DNA of 48,384 nucleotides from Pelotomaculum propionicicum (GTDB lineage: Bacteria > Bacillota > Desulfotomaculia > Desulfotomaculales > Pelotomaculaceae), in contig NZ_QFFZ01000026.1 of assembly GCF_004369225.1 (NCBI RefSeq), forward strand, positions 1 to 48,384, read 5' to 3'. The notes under the pieces were generated by a model. It ran no database searches. It saw only the letters and a program-made list of their open reading frames with translations, and was not told the origin of the DNA. Shown piece by piece: positions 33,444 to 41,568 of this stretch (position 1 is its first letter; each line of letters begins with the position of its first letter). The position numbers and the translations under genes were made by a program.

Positions 33444-33746
33444 GTGTATCAAGACAAAACCCTATCCTGCCGTGACTGTGGCGCCGAGTTTAACTTTTCT
33501 GCTTCCGAGCAGGAGTTCTACGCGGAAAGAGGCTTCACGAACGAGCCGGGACGCTGCCCCCAGTGCCGGGCGGCCAGAAAACAACGGAACAACAGAGGCG
33601 GTTTTAACCGCGGGCCCCGTCCCCAGCGCGAAATGTTTCCCGCAACCTGTGCCAACTGCGGTGCTGAAACCGAAGTTCCGTTCAGGCCCAGCGGGGATAG
33701 GCCTGTTTACTGTTTTGACTGCTTCAGCAAAAACAGCCGCTATTAA
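33444..33746 (+). CDS. Small double zinc-ribbon protein (CxxC-x17-CxxC type)
   Basis: A 100-residue protein. The first ribbon has CRDCG...CPQC, a basic Arg/Asn-rich linker follows (AARKQRNNRGGFNRGPRPQR), and the second ribbon is exactly C-x2-C-x17-C-x2-C (CANC...CFDC). This is a known small family of zinc-binding proteins; a nucleic-acid role is suggested by the basic linker only. GTG 33444 has GAGGAGG 9 nt upstream, which rules out the earlier GTG frame start at 33393. A terminator lies at 33845. Confidence 0.85.
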   Translation: MYQDKTLSCRDCGAEFNFSASEQEFYAERGFTNEPGRCPQCRAARKQRNNRGGFNRGPRPQREMFPATCANCGAETEVPFRPSGDRPVYCFDCFSKNSRY

Positions 33747-33844
33747 AAAATAGTTAAAAAGCGGTTTAGTAAAGATAAAAAGTTTAAGGGGAAAAAGCAG
33801 TAAAGCTTTTTCCATAAGCAAAGCACTAATAAAATCATTAACAC

Positions 33845-33878
33845 GCTGTACCGTTTAATATGGTACAGCTTTTATTTA
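33845..33878. terminator. Terminator between converging genes
   Basis: GCTGTACC (33845-33852) pairs with GGTACAGC (33862-33869), followed by TTTTATTTAA; A-rich on the other side, so it may also serve the leftward gene at 33908. Confidence 0.75.
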
Positions 33879-33907
33879 ATAAACCCTAAATACTGTTCAG
33901 CTGAAAA

Positions 33908-34615
33908 TTAATTTGCTTTCAGGTAGGTCTTAAGCAGCTTGTCCTTGAAATCAGCCCACAATTCGTCGTTGAAACAGATATATTCCTGCAGCGCGTCAAA
34001 AGACAGAGTTTGAAGCGAAGGTTTATCATAGCGGGATTTAAAAACCTCCAGCGTTTCAGCCGGCAGCAAACTAAGCAGCCATTCAAAATCAAGGTATCGG
34101 CTGAAACGGAGAAAGATGGGGATATTCTCATCGTTGCGGACTGATTTAGCTAATTTGACCTGCTCCACGGCAGAGGCCGGGTGAAAAAGCCCCATTTCCA
34201 CCTCCTTGATGGCGCGGTCACAGGTCAGCGCCTGTTCACGGAACTTTTCAGCCAGGTTGTCCAGTTCCTCAGTAGACAGCGGGACTCCTTTTAAGGCTGC
34301 TTTGTTCACCATCCTTACCCTGGCCCGCTTCAGGCTGTGTCTTTCCCGGTAAGTGTGGCAAAGCCCCATGATGAAGCCGCGCCACTTCCTTTTCGGGCCA
34401 AGTACGGCTTTGAGAATTTTGTCAGCCTTGAGCTTGTCTATTTTTTCAGGCGGGTCTGCAGCGTGCTCTTTAATATATGACAGCAGCCCGTAGGGGTAAA
34501 TGTATGGCCAGATCGCCTCTACGCACCTGAGTACAAGCTTTTCGTCAGGTTTTTCATCCCTCAGCCTTTCACCAAGTATTTCCGCTAACTGGACCATTTC
34601 TTTTAACTTAACCAC
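33908..34615 (-). CDS. Hypothetical helical protein
   Basis: About 235 residues, soluble, mostly helical, rich in Lys, Leu and Glu. I do not recognise the family. GTG 34615 is chosen for the AGGAAGGG ribosome site just upstream; the frame extends to 34642. There is no signal peptide, membrane segment or obvious catalytic motif. Base composition matches the neighbours, so it is resident rather than recently acquired. It is alone on the minus strand. Confidence 0.7.
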   Translation of the reverse strand: MVKLKEMVQLAEILGERLRDEKPDEKLVLRCVEAIWPYIYPYGLLSYIKEHAADPPEKIDKLKADKILKAVLGPKRKWRGFIMGLCHTYRERHSLKRARVRMVNKAALKGVPLSTEELDNLAEKFREQALTCDRAIKEVEMGLFHPASAVEQVKLAKSVRNDENIPIFLRFSRYLDFEWLLSLLPAETLEVFKSRYDKPSLQTLSFDALQEYICFNDELWADFKDKLLKTYLKAN

Positions 34616-34781
34616 TTTGCCCTTCCTTTCTTGAAATAACAAGTTAGTATTAATATACCAGAGAAGCCGGTTTATTGCTGAAATATTTTATAAACCCCCG
34701 CATCCGCCTTGTTAACATCTTTTCTCCAGGGTGATGCAGGAAATTCAGTCCCCGTAGAGTAATCTATTATCTAAGGTAAAC

Positions 34782-34955
34782 ATGCACGGGGTGATTATCT
34801 TGGATGAGAAGTGGCTGCTGGAGCAAGCTGCCAAGGAATATTTTGACCGGTATGAAAGTTACATAAAAGTGCCTGTTTCTGATTACCGCCATATCTGGCT
34901 TCTTTTTTTTAATTTTGAAAACAAAGCTTGGGATATTATAAAAACTTTGCAATAA
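34782..34955 (+). CDS. Small hypothetical ORF (57 residues)
   Basis: ATG 34782 has AAGG 5 nt upstream and opens a 57-residue frame (MHGVIILDEKWLLEQAAKEY ... LQ). It has amphipathic, aromatic-rich content (WLL, FDRYESY, IWLLFF, WDI) and no recognised domain. A TTG at 34800 with GGGGTGATT upstream is an alternative start. Reality as a gene is uncertain. No other feature is seen between 34616 and 35071. Confidence 0.4.
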   Translation: MHGVIILDEKWLLEQAAKEYFDRYESYIKVPVSDYRHIWLLFFNFENKAWDIIKTLQ

Positions 34956-35071
34956 ATGACAGAGCTATATTATAGTTGGGACATTAAGGGAATAAATAGA
35001 GTAACGCTTGTTTAATTTAGTTTTGCCCATGTGACAGCTGTGTTTTTAATCATTTGGGGGGTGTGCGAGCG

Positions 35072-36139
35072 GTGAAAAAAAAAGTTTTTAGATTGCTGGG
35101 CATTATAGTTTTAATCAGTATGGTGTCAACAACATTTCTTATCAGTGGGTGTATTCCCTGGAAGAGCAATAAGGTGGTCCAAAAACCTCTGGTCATAAAA
35201 GCAGAGGATTTCAGCGTTTTTTTGTTTGAATCTTCGGAGGAGATTTACCGGGCCAATGTCAAGAGCCAGGCCATGTGGGCGGGACTGCGGGAACAAGCCG
35301 ACCGGGATCCCGGCTACGCGGCGCATTACAGCTGGCTCTATGACACCTACAGTAAATGGGACGACCACCGCCGCTCCCAGCTAAACCAGATTATGGCCGA
35401 CTACCTTCCTCAGCCGATGGCTGAAAGGCTGATTCAAAAAGGCAAACAGGGAGCCGGGCTGGACGAAATAATCCAGTTCATGAAGGATGACCGTTCTTTC
35501 AGCAAAAACAGGAGCACACTGGTCGATTTTTACTCCTGGTATGGCGCGAACTACGCCCTGCCCCACTACAACCAGATCCAGCCTTTGTTGAAGCAAAAGG
35601 CAGACGCCGCGACAGCCAGGGTGGACAAGGATTTTGACATTGTCCGCTTTATGGAGAAAGAGACGGGAATTAAGCTGAAAGAGAAGCCAGATGTTTTAGA
35701 GCTTATGATCAGCATGCGGCTGATCGGCGCTTCCGGTTTCAGCCGGGAAAAGGACTCCCTCTACACCATCAGGTGGAACAGCAGCCAGGAAAAAATCTGG
35801 GCGATGGCTTTTAATGAGCTTAACCAGCAGTTTTTCAGGACCTTTACCGGCGGCTGGTCCTTTAAATACCTGGCCGGTAAATTAAAGAAAGATGAAAAGT
35901 TGATGAACAAGTACAAAGAAGATGTCCCCTATACCTGGGAAGGCTGGATTGAGGAAAACCTGACCGAAGGCTTTGCCCGCTACCTGAACGTGCGCGCCGG
36001 TATATCCCAGGACGTGGGCGAGGGTGTGTACATTTTTGACCATGAGTACGCGCAGGCTCTGGTTAACGGCTTCGACGTCCAGAAGACCTCCCTGGAGGAC
36101 TTCACAACTAAATTTTTGAAAGATAAATATAACATATAA
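35072..36139 (+). CDS. Lipoprotein resembling a degenerate zinc metallopeptidase
   Basis: A 355-residue exported lipoprotein: positive N-terminus, hydrophobic segment, and lipobox LISGC with Cys27. GTG 35072 follows GGGGGG. In the mature part, MAFNELNQQFF (N248-E249-L-N-Q252) sits where a gluzincin HExxH would be, and EENLTEGFARYL (E299) resembles the third zinc-ligand helix 50 residues later. Both His are replaced, so catalysis is doubtful. This comparison is by eye and the family is not known to me. It is followed by a GGGGACA repeat and then nadC. Confidence 0.75.
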   Translation: MKKKVFRLLGIIVLISMVSTTFLISGCIPWKSNKVVQKPLVIKAEDFSVFLFESSEEIYRANVKSQAMWAGLREQADRDPGYAAHYSWLYDTYSKWDDHRRSQLNQIMADYLPQPMAERLIQKGKQGAGLDEIIQFMKDDRSFSKNRSTLVDFYSWYGANYALPHYNQIQPLLKQKADAATARVDKDFDIVRFMEKETGIKLKEKPDVLELMISMRLIGASGFSREKDSLYTIRWNSSQEKIWAMAFNELNQQFFRTFTGGWSFKYLAGKLKKDEKLMNKYKEDVPYTWEGWIEENLTEGFARYLNVRAGISQDVGEGVYIFDHEYAQALVNGFDVQKTSLEDFTTKFLKDKYNI

Positions 36140-36146
36140 AGGAAAG

Positions 36147-36237
36147 GGGACACATTGTCAGCGGACTGGGGACACACCTCCATTTGAAGTCTTACTCTAG
36201 GGTCGGAGGTATGTCCCCAAGATCAGGGAATGTCCCC
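36147..36237. repeat. GGGGACA palindromic repeat, copy 4 (compound)
   Basis: GGGGACACACCTC (36168-36180) pairs with GGAGGTATGTCCCC (36205-36218). Extra single arms lie outside (GGGGACACATTG from 36147; GGGAATGTCCCC ending 36237), so the copy looks nested or doubled. Confidence 0.8.
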
Positions 36238-36257
36238 AATACTGAAAGGGCGATAAT

Positions 36258-37127
36258 GTGAATCTGAATCCGGTAGAACTAAGAAAGATGTTGGAACGGT
36301 TCCTGAGTGAAGATATAGGAGCGGGTGATATAACCACCAACAGTATTGTCCCGCCTGACGCCGCCTCAAACGGGTATATCGTGGCCAAGGCCGGCGGGGT
36401 TGTGGCCGGACTGCCGCTGGCGGAGCTGGTTTTTCAAATGCTTGACCCGTCTATCGCATACCGGGCTTTGGTCCAGGACGGGCAAAAGGTGGAGCGGGGG
36501 CAGGTGCTGGTGGAACTGGCCGGCAGCGCCAGAGCGATCCTGACCGGAGAAAGGCTGGCCCTGAACATCCTGCAGCATCTCTCAGGCATAGCCACCAGGA
36601 CAGCGCAGATGGTTAAACTGGTTGAAGGCTGCCAAGCCCGTATTGTAGACACCAGAAAGACCAGTCCCGGCTTGAGGATGCTGGAAAAGTACGCGGTCCG
36701 GATGGGCGGTGGGCACAATCACCGCTTTGGGCTGGATGACGCCGTACTGATCAAGGACAACCATATAAAAGTGGCGGGCGGTGTAAAGGCTGCCGTAGAG
36801 GCGGCCAGGAACAACTGCCCCCATACCATTAAAATAGAAGTAGAAGTGGAAGACCTGGCCGGGGTGAAAGAGGCGCTGGAAGCCCGCGCCGATATTATCA
36901 TGCTTGACAATATGGACCCGCCGGAGATGCGGGAGGCTGTGCGCCTTGTCGCCGGACGGGCGCTGGTGGAAGCTTCGGGCGGTGTCACTGAGGAGAGAAT
37001 ACGGGCTATCGCTGAGACCGGGGTCGACCTGATCTCATCCGGAGCGTTGACTCATTCGGTAAAGTCACTGGACATAAGCCTGGATGTAAAAGAGATTAAA
37101 TTAAAACGCCCGGTAGATGAACTCTGA
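36258..37127 (+). CDS. nadC: Nicotinate-nucleotide pyrophosphorylase (carboxylating)
   Basis: Converts quinolinate and phosphoribosyl pyrophosphate to nicotinate mononucleotide in NAD synthesis. 289 residues. EDIGAGDITT, ILTGERLALNILQHLSGIAT, DTRKTSPGLRMLEKYAV, GGGHNHRFGLDDAVLIKDNH, IEVEVE and SSGALTH are the usual motifs and substrate-binding Arg/Lys/His. GTG start with AAAGGG upstream. Separated from nadB by the methyltransferase and other genes. Confidence 0.97.
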   Translation: MNLNPVELRKMLERFLSEDIGAGDITTNSIVPPDAASNGYIVAKAGGVVAGLPLAELVFQMLDPSIAYRALVQDGQKVERGQVLVELAGSARAILTGERLALNILQHLSGIATRTAQMVKLVEGCQARIVDTRKTSPGLRMLEKYAVRMGGGHNHRFGLDDAVLIKDNHIKVAGGVKAAVEAARNNCPHTIKIEVEVEDLAGVKEALEARADIIMLDNMDPPEMREAVRLVAGRALVEASGGVTEERIRAIAETGVDLISSGALTHSVKSLDISLDVKEIKLKRPVDEL

Positions 37128-37255
37128 AAACCCGCTGGTTGAAAAAAGAACCATTACAGTGATCAGCAGCAGCCAAAAGCATGCTTTGCAAATGTCAGCC
37201 AGCAGACCTTTCACAACAAAAACCTCCATCTGGAAGCAAGTGGAAGCAAGGGGAG

Positions 37256-37293
37256 GGAAGCAAGGGGACGTTCTTTTTGCTTCCGTTTTTATT
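37256..37293 (+). terminator. Terminator after nadC, within GGAAGCAAG repeats
   Basis: GGAAGCAA (37256-37263) pairs with TTGCTTCC (37277-37284), then GTTTTTATTT. The GGAAGCAAG arm occurs three times (near 37232, 37242 and 37256), a small direct repeat. The gap 37128-37298 has no convincing gene. Confidence 0.7.
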
Positions 37294-37298
37294 TGCGC

Positions 37299-38489
37299 CT
37301 AAATGTGAAAAATAATCTTTAACACATTCATCCCCTGGGCAAAGTCATTAACAAAAAATACCCAGCCAAAAGCGGCAAAATTAAAAGTCAAGGCAACGCT
37401 CAAAGCCCTGACAGGCCAGCTGTTTTTAAACCTGTCACTCAGGCGGGCGCCGACCAGCAGGTTGTAAAAGCGGTAAATCAACAAGCCCACCGCGTGGTAA
37501 AGGCCCCAGAACATGAAGTGCCAGGCCGCGCCGTGCCAGAAGCCCGTAGCCGCCATCACAATCAAGGTATTGACCACGGTCCGCGCCGGCTTGCCCCTGC
37601 TCCCGCCCAGGGGGATAAACAGGTAGTCCCTGAACCAGCCTGTCAGCGACATGTGCCAGCCTTTCCAGAAAAGGGAGATATTGCGCTGGAGGTACGGCGC
37701 GTTGAAATTTTCCATGACCTGGAAGCCAAACAGCCTGCCGGTCCCAATGGCGATATCGGAGTACCCGGAAAAATCAAAGAAGATCTTAAAGGCGTAGCTG
37801 TAAACAGCCACCAGGTAAGCGACGTCGTTAAGGCCGGGTTTGCTCAATTCCGCTGACAGTAAGGCGATAGAATCGGCGATGACGATTTTTTTAAACAGGC
37901 CGAGAATTATCCTGGGCAATCCCTCTGCCGCATATTCCCATTTGAACCCCTTTATTTCCGCGCGCTGAGACTCAAAGCGGTTGTAGCGTTCAATAGGGCC
38001 GGCGGTGATAATCGGAAAAAAGAAAGTGTAGAGGAGAAACCTGAAATAACTCCTGCTTTCAATGGCGCCTCTTTTCACCTCAACCAGGTAGTGAATAAAG
38101 CGGAAGGTAAAAAAGGAAACCCCTACGGGGATTATAATTTCCGGGACAGCATACCTAACCGGGCTGCCTGCCCACCGGCCGATATCATTGTATGTCTGGA
38201 CTGCCAGGGGAAAGTATTTGTAGTAGGCAAGCACGCCCAGTACCCCCAACACTGTAAGAAAAAAAACAGCTTTCCAGCCGGTTTGTCCTGAGTCGATCCA
38301 TTCACCCGCCAGATATACCACTGTCGCCACGGCCAGGATCAGCAAACTTGGCGCCGGGAAGAGGGCAAAGAGCAGCCCGCAGCTGGCGGCCAGGAGCACG
38401 GCGGACCTGAGTGCAGCGGGGACAATAAACCAGTATGTCAGAAAGACCAGGACTGTAAAAACACCGTATAGTGAACTGTTCCAAACCAT
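37299..38489 (-). CDS. MBOAT O-acyltransferase (AlgI/DltB-like)
   Basis: A 396-residue polytopic membrane acyltransferase. FFPIITAGPIERYNRF is the conserved loop, GYSDIAIGTGRLFGF and LFWKGWHMSLTGWFRDYLFIPLGG are MBOAT signatures, and GFWHGAAWHFMFWG carries the catalytic His. It moves an acyl (probably acetyl) group across the membrane to a surface polymer. Slightly shorter than AlgI (about 460-520), ending right after the penultimate helix. Its ATG lies 3 nt after the stop of the SGNH gene, whose last codons (AAGAGG) form its ribosome site, so the two are translationally linked. Confidence 0.92.
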   Translation of the reverse strand: MVWNSSLYGVFTVLVFLTYWFIVPAALRSAVLLAASCGLLFALFPAPSLLILAVATVVYLAGEWIDSGQTGWKAVFFLTVLGVLGVLAYYKYFPLAVQTYNDIGRWAGSPVRYAVPEIIIPVGVSFFTFRFIHYLVEVKRGAIESRSYFRFLLYTFFFPIITAGPIERYNRFESQRAEIKGFKWEYAAEGLPRIILGLFKKIVIADSIALLSAELSKPGLNDVAYLVAVYSYAFKIFFDFSGYSDIAIGTGRLFGFQVMENFNAPYLQRNISLFWKGWHMSLTGWFRDYLFIPLGGSRGKPARTVVNTLIVMAATGFWHGAAWHFMFWGLYHAVGLLIYRFYNLLVGARLSDRFKNSWPVRALSVALTFNFAAFGWVFFVNDFAQGMNVLKIIFHI

Positions 38490-38492
38490 AGG

Positions 38493-39608
38493 TTACCTCT
38501 TAATATACCCCTGATCGAATAGGTCCAGGGTGATTTTGTTAGCTAAGATTTTGTTCCCTTCAGGCAGCAGGTGGACGATATCCGAAAAATTTTCATAAGG
38601 TATGGAGCTGCCGTAATCCAGGACGGGGAACCCCGCTGAGCTGGCAGCGTCCAAAACAATAGATAAATTTTTGCTGTAGGCCGGCCTGTCAATCATATCG
38701 TAACGTTCCAGCAATTCATAGTTGCGGGGGGTAATAAACAGTACCAGGGGGATGCTTTCTCTGCCGGCGGTATCCAGCAGCATTCTGTAAAACACCCATT
38801 GTTTATTCTCACCTGTCAGGTAGAATGCGCCAACCCTGCCTTCGTCCGGGTCCAGTTTGCCTTCCCAGTCCTTCTCGTACCAGCGGCGCCTCATTTCTAT
38901 TGTCTCCGGCAGTTTTTCTTCAGCAAAGGGAAGAATCAGGCGAATGTCTTTTTTAGCGTCTTCAATTTTTTCCCGCAGGGGTTTGCCCCAGAGCCAGTAA
39001 TTGATCAGGATCCGGTAACGGTAAGGCTGCCAGTAGTTAAGCACATGCTGCGCAAACCATTCCTCAGCGGGTGTGCGGTTTGATTCTTCCATCTGTATGC
39101 CCAGAGCCGGTAAATCCAAAGCGTGCGGAACACCCTTAAGCCTGGTAACCGCGGGGTGATCCAGCGTGTTTTCCCGGGCGAACCAGGCCATGTTTATATT
39201 ATAGATGAAAAGATCTACTCCTGAGCCCGCCAGGGCATCCAGTACAAAATAAACCTCCGCCGGGGCGCCGCCGGGCATGCCCAGATTGAACACGTGTACG
39301 TCTCTGTCCGGCAGGCGCTGCCGCAGTTCTTCAGCGATATACGCGGGCAGTGTTTCCAGGCCGCTGGCCACAGCTTGCCCGTGTATGACCGAATCTCCAA
39401 GTATAACAACTTTATAGCCGCTGCATTGCTTTACCTGGTCCACCCAGAGGGCAATCGTTTCCAGGTCATCTGAGGGCATACGCTGGCCGCCCGGGCGTGA
39501 GAACTTTTGTGCTATTACAGCGGCAGTAATTCCATGCAGAGCCAGGAGGCCAGCCAGTAAAAAAATAAAGACCCTCTTGTTTATCGGCAAGAAGTTGTTT
39601 GACAGCAT
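38493..39608 (-). CDS. Membrane-anchored SGNH/AlgJ-like hydrolase-acyltransferase
   Basis: About 371 residues. One N-terminal membrane helix (VFIFLLAGLLALHGITAAVI) is followed by an extracellular SGNH-type domain: VVILGDSVIHG (block I, catalytic Ser), FNLGMPGGAP (block II Gly), and DIVHLLPEGNKILA with the C-terminal Asp/His pair. With its MBOAT partner directly downstream it probably O-acetylates an exported polysaccharide, as AlgJ/AlgX do for alginate. ATG 39608 has AGGGA upstream; TTG 39683 is an in-frame alternative. The polymer is unknown; no glycosyltransferases are nearby. Confidence 0.82.
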   Translation of the reverse strand: MLSNNFLPINKRVFIFLLAGLLALHGITAAVIAQKFSRPGGQRMPSDDLETIALWVDQVKQCSGYKVVILGDSVIHGQAVASGLETLPAYIAEELRQRLPDRDVHVFNLGMPGGAPAEVYFVLDALAGSGVDLFIYNINMAWFARENTLDHPAVTRLKGVPHALDLPALGIQMEESNRTPAEEWFAQHVLNYWQPYRYRILINYWLWGKPLREKIEDAKKDIRLILPFAEEKLPETIEMRRRWYEKDWEGKLDPDEGRVGAFYLTGENKQWVFYRMLLDTAGRESIPLVLFITPRNYELLERYDMIDRPAYSKNLSIVLDAASSAGFPVLDYGSSIPYENFSDIVHLLPEGNKILANKITLDLFDQGYIKR

Positions 39609-39703
39609 GTTCGTCCCTGACCTTGAAAAGTATCTCTTTTTTAATTTTGACAGAGCCAGGATCATTTCCTGCATAGCGTTCAAGGGTGTATGCCTGACCT
39701 TAA

Positions 39704-39758
39704 TGGTTAACCCTGACGATAAAAGAGGTTGACGTTAAAAATACTTTTAAGGTAAAAT
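39704..39758 (+). promoter_or_regulatory. birA promoter overlapping a BirA-box-like site
   Basis: TGGTTAACC (39704-39712), 14 bp, then GGTTGACGT (39727-39735) resemble the BirA operator TTGTTAACC-N14-GGTTTACAA. The second arm includes the -35 TTGACG (39729-39734); -10 TAAAAT lies at 39753-39758 (18-bp spacer). Confidence 0.65.
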
Positions 39759-39776
39759 GTGTCTGAGGTGAAACTT

Positions 39777-40751
39777 TTGAAAGACGCTATCCTGAGGCTG
39801 CTTAAAGAAAGGCGGCCGGAGCCTGTATCCGGGGAAGATATCTGCAAAAGCCTCAATGTAACGCGGACTGCGATCTGGAAGCACATGCAGGTCCTGCGGG
39901 AAAGCGGCTACGAGATTGAAGCGCGTCCCCGGGCGGGTTATACCCTGACCGGCATCCCGGACAGGCTTTACCCGGAGGAGATCCTGGACGGGCTGTCAAC
40001 CCGGTTTTTGGGAAGGAAAATATACTACTGTGATTCAGTGTCCACTACCAACGAGACTGCCAAGGAACTGGCCAGACAGGGCGCCGCTGAGGGCGCCGTG
40101 GTTGTGGCTGAAGAACAGACAGGCGGCAAAGGCCGGCTGGGAAGGAGATGGTTTGCCCCCAAATATAAGGGGATCTGGTTTTCCCTGATTCTATGTCCAC
40201 CGGTGCTGCCTCCCGAAGCCAACCAGGTGACCATGCTGGCGGCTGTTGCTGTGGCGGCGGCGATTCGAAAAGAGACCGGGATTGCAGTGGGCATTAAATG
40301 GCCCAACGACCTGCTTGTGAGCGGCAGGAAAATATGCGGCATACTGACTGAGCTGAGCGCTGAGATGGAGAGGATTAATTACATGGTTGTTGGCATAGGG
40401 ATCAATGTCAACCAGGAGCAAACTGACTTTCCTGAAGAATTCCGGGAAAGCGCGGCTTCACTCAGAACAGCGTCAGGCATAAAAATTAACAGGGTGAAGC
40501 TGATCCGGGCCGCGCTCGCTGAGTTTGAGCAATGGTACGAGATCTGGCTGGAACGGGGTTTTACACCTGTTTTGGCCAGCTGGAAGGAGATGTCTGTTTC
40601 CCTGCACTGTCAGGTGCGTATACACGCGCCAAACAAGTCATGGGAGGGCTGGGCTGAAGATATCGACAGTGATGGAGCGCTGCTCCTGCGCCTGCCCGGC
40701 GGGGAACTCCAGCGGGTAATATCGGGTGAAGTATCTTTGCGTATGAAGTAA
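39777..40751 (+). CDS. birA: Biotin-protein ligase and biotin repressor (BirA)
   Basis: Activates biotin as biotinyl-AMP and attaches it to carboxylase-type carriers; with its DNA-binding domain it also represses biotin genes. About 324 residues. The winged helix is at 1-60 (VSGEDICKSLNVTRTAIWKHMQVL), the catalytic core has EEQTGGKGRLGRRW (biotinyl-AMP loop) and GIKWPNDLLV, and the C-terminal SH3-like domain is complete. TTG 39777 is chosen: GAGGTG (39765-39770) lies 6 nt upstream, while GTG 39759 touches the -10 box. BirA-box-like sites precede both birA and bioY, suggesting autoregulation plus control of biotin uptake. Confidence 0.95.
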   Translation: MKDAILRLLKERRPEPVSGEDICKSLNVTRTAIWKHMQVLRESGYEIEARPRAGYTLTGIPDRLYPEEILDGLSTRFLGRKIYYCDSVSTTNETAKELARQGAAEGAVVVAEEQTGGKGRLGRRWFAPKYKGIWFSLILCPPVLPPEANQVTMLAAVAVAAAIRKETGIAVGIKWPNDLLVSGRKICGILTELSAEMERINYMVVGIGINVNQEQTDFPEEFRESAASLRTASGIKINRVKLIRAALAEFEQWYEIWLERGFTPVLASWKEMSVSLHCQVRIHAPNKSWEGWAEDIDSDGALLLRLPGGELQRVISGEVSLRMK

Positions 40752-40762
40752 TGAAAAGGAGA

Positions 40763-40846
40763 CAGAATTCAGAATTCAGAAGACAGAATAAAAATTTTTG
40801 GTTTGATCTTATTCTGTATACTGACTCCTGACTCCTGTATTCTGGG
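40763..40846. repeat. CAGAATTC-type palindromic repeat
   Basis: GACAGAATTCAGAATTCAGA near the left end is mirrored by TATTCTGTATACTG and CTCCTGTATTCTG across an AT-rich centre. Related to 28190-28256. Confidence 0.7.
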
Positions 40847-40862
40847 GAGATGTATGTGTTTA

Positions 40863-40894
40863 TTGTTAACCTGCTAGTAAATGATGGTTTACTT
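40863..40894 (+). promoter_or_regulatory. BirA operator before bioY
   Basis: TTGTTAACC (40863-40871), 14 bp, GGTTTACTT (40886-40894): 16 of 18 positions of the consensus BirA box, with the correct spacing. Confidence 0.85.
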
Positions 40895-40919
40895 TTATAG
40901 CAAAAAGGAGATGAACGAA

Positions 40920-41504
40920 TTGTCCAAGTTTTCGGCGCGTGACATTACCATGACCGCAGTTTTTGCTGCCCTGGCCGTAGTATCGGCGATGCTGGTGCGT
41001 TATGCCGGCAGTATCGTTCCCTTCAGCCTTCAGCCTTTTGTTGTAATGCTGGCAGGAGGATTGCTGGGCGCCCGTTTGGGGGCGCTGAGCATGGTTGTTT
41101 ACATCCTGCTTGGGCTTGTCGGCCTCCCTGTGTTTGTCTCGCCCCCCTTTGGCGGTCCGGCCTATGTCCTGCAGCCCACTTTCGGTTTTCTGCTCGGGTT
41201 CATTCTCAGCGCTTATGTTACCGGGTCACTGCTCAAAAACAGGGAAGAAAGCGGCTTTGCCCGCTATTTCCTGGCCATGGCCGCGGGAGTGTTGGTTTAT
41301 GACCTGATTGGTGTCCCCTATCTTTATCTGATCCTTAACTTCTACCTGGGCAAAACTGTTTCGATTGCGACAGCAATAACCATAGGTTTCACACCATTTA
41401 TCCTCCTTGACCTGGTCAAGGCCGCGGCGGCTGCGATTCTGGCCAGGGCTGTTTACAGGAGACTAAACGCCTATGGCCTGAGCGAAAGAAATGAGATGCA
41501 ATAA
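40920..41504 (+). CDS. bioY: Biotin ECF transporter substrate-binding subunit
   Basis: A 194-residue membrane protein with about six helices. ARDITMTAVFAALAVVSAML opens it, and PFSLQPFVVMLAGGLLGARLGALSMVVYILLGLVGLPVF and GGPAYVLQPTFGFLLGF are the BioY signatures. It binds biotin and works with shared EcfA/A'/T modules encoded elsewhere, or alone. TTG 40920 is preferred: AAAGGAG is 9 nt upstream, while ATG 40881 lies inside the BirA operator and ATG 40911 touches the ribosome site. Confidence 0.95.
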   Translation: MSKFSARDITMTAVFAALAVVSAMLVRYAGSIVPFSLQPFVVMLAGGLLGARLGALSMVVYILLGLVGLPVFVSPPFGGPAYVLQPTFGFLLGFILSAYVTGSLLKNREESGFARYFLAMAAGVLVYDLIGVPYLYLILNFYLGKTVSIATAITIGFTPFILLDLVKAAAAAILARAVYRRLNAYGLSERNEMQ

Positions 41505-41568
41505 ATAGAGGAAAATGGTACTTTGCGGAGAATAAAATCGAAACAGTTGAAGAAGGGAGATGATTTAA

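Noticed and set aside
37232-37265. CRISPR-like GGAAGCAAG triple
   Set aside because: Nine-base units with 1-5-bp gaps; far too short for a CRISPR array. No array or cas gene was seen in the window.
37117-37302. 61-codon frame after nadC
   Set aside because: Overlaps the nadC end and the terminator, and is made largely of GGAAGCAAG repeats.
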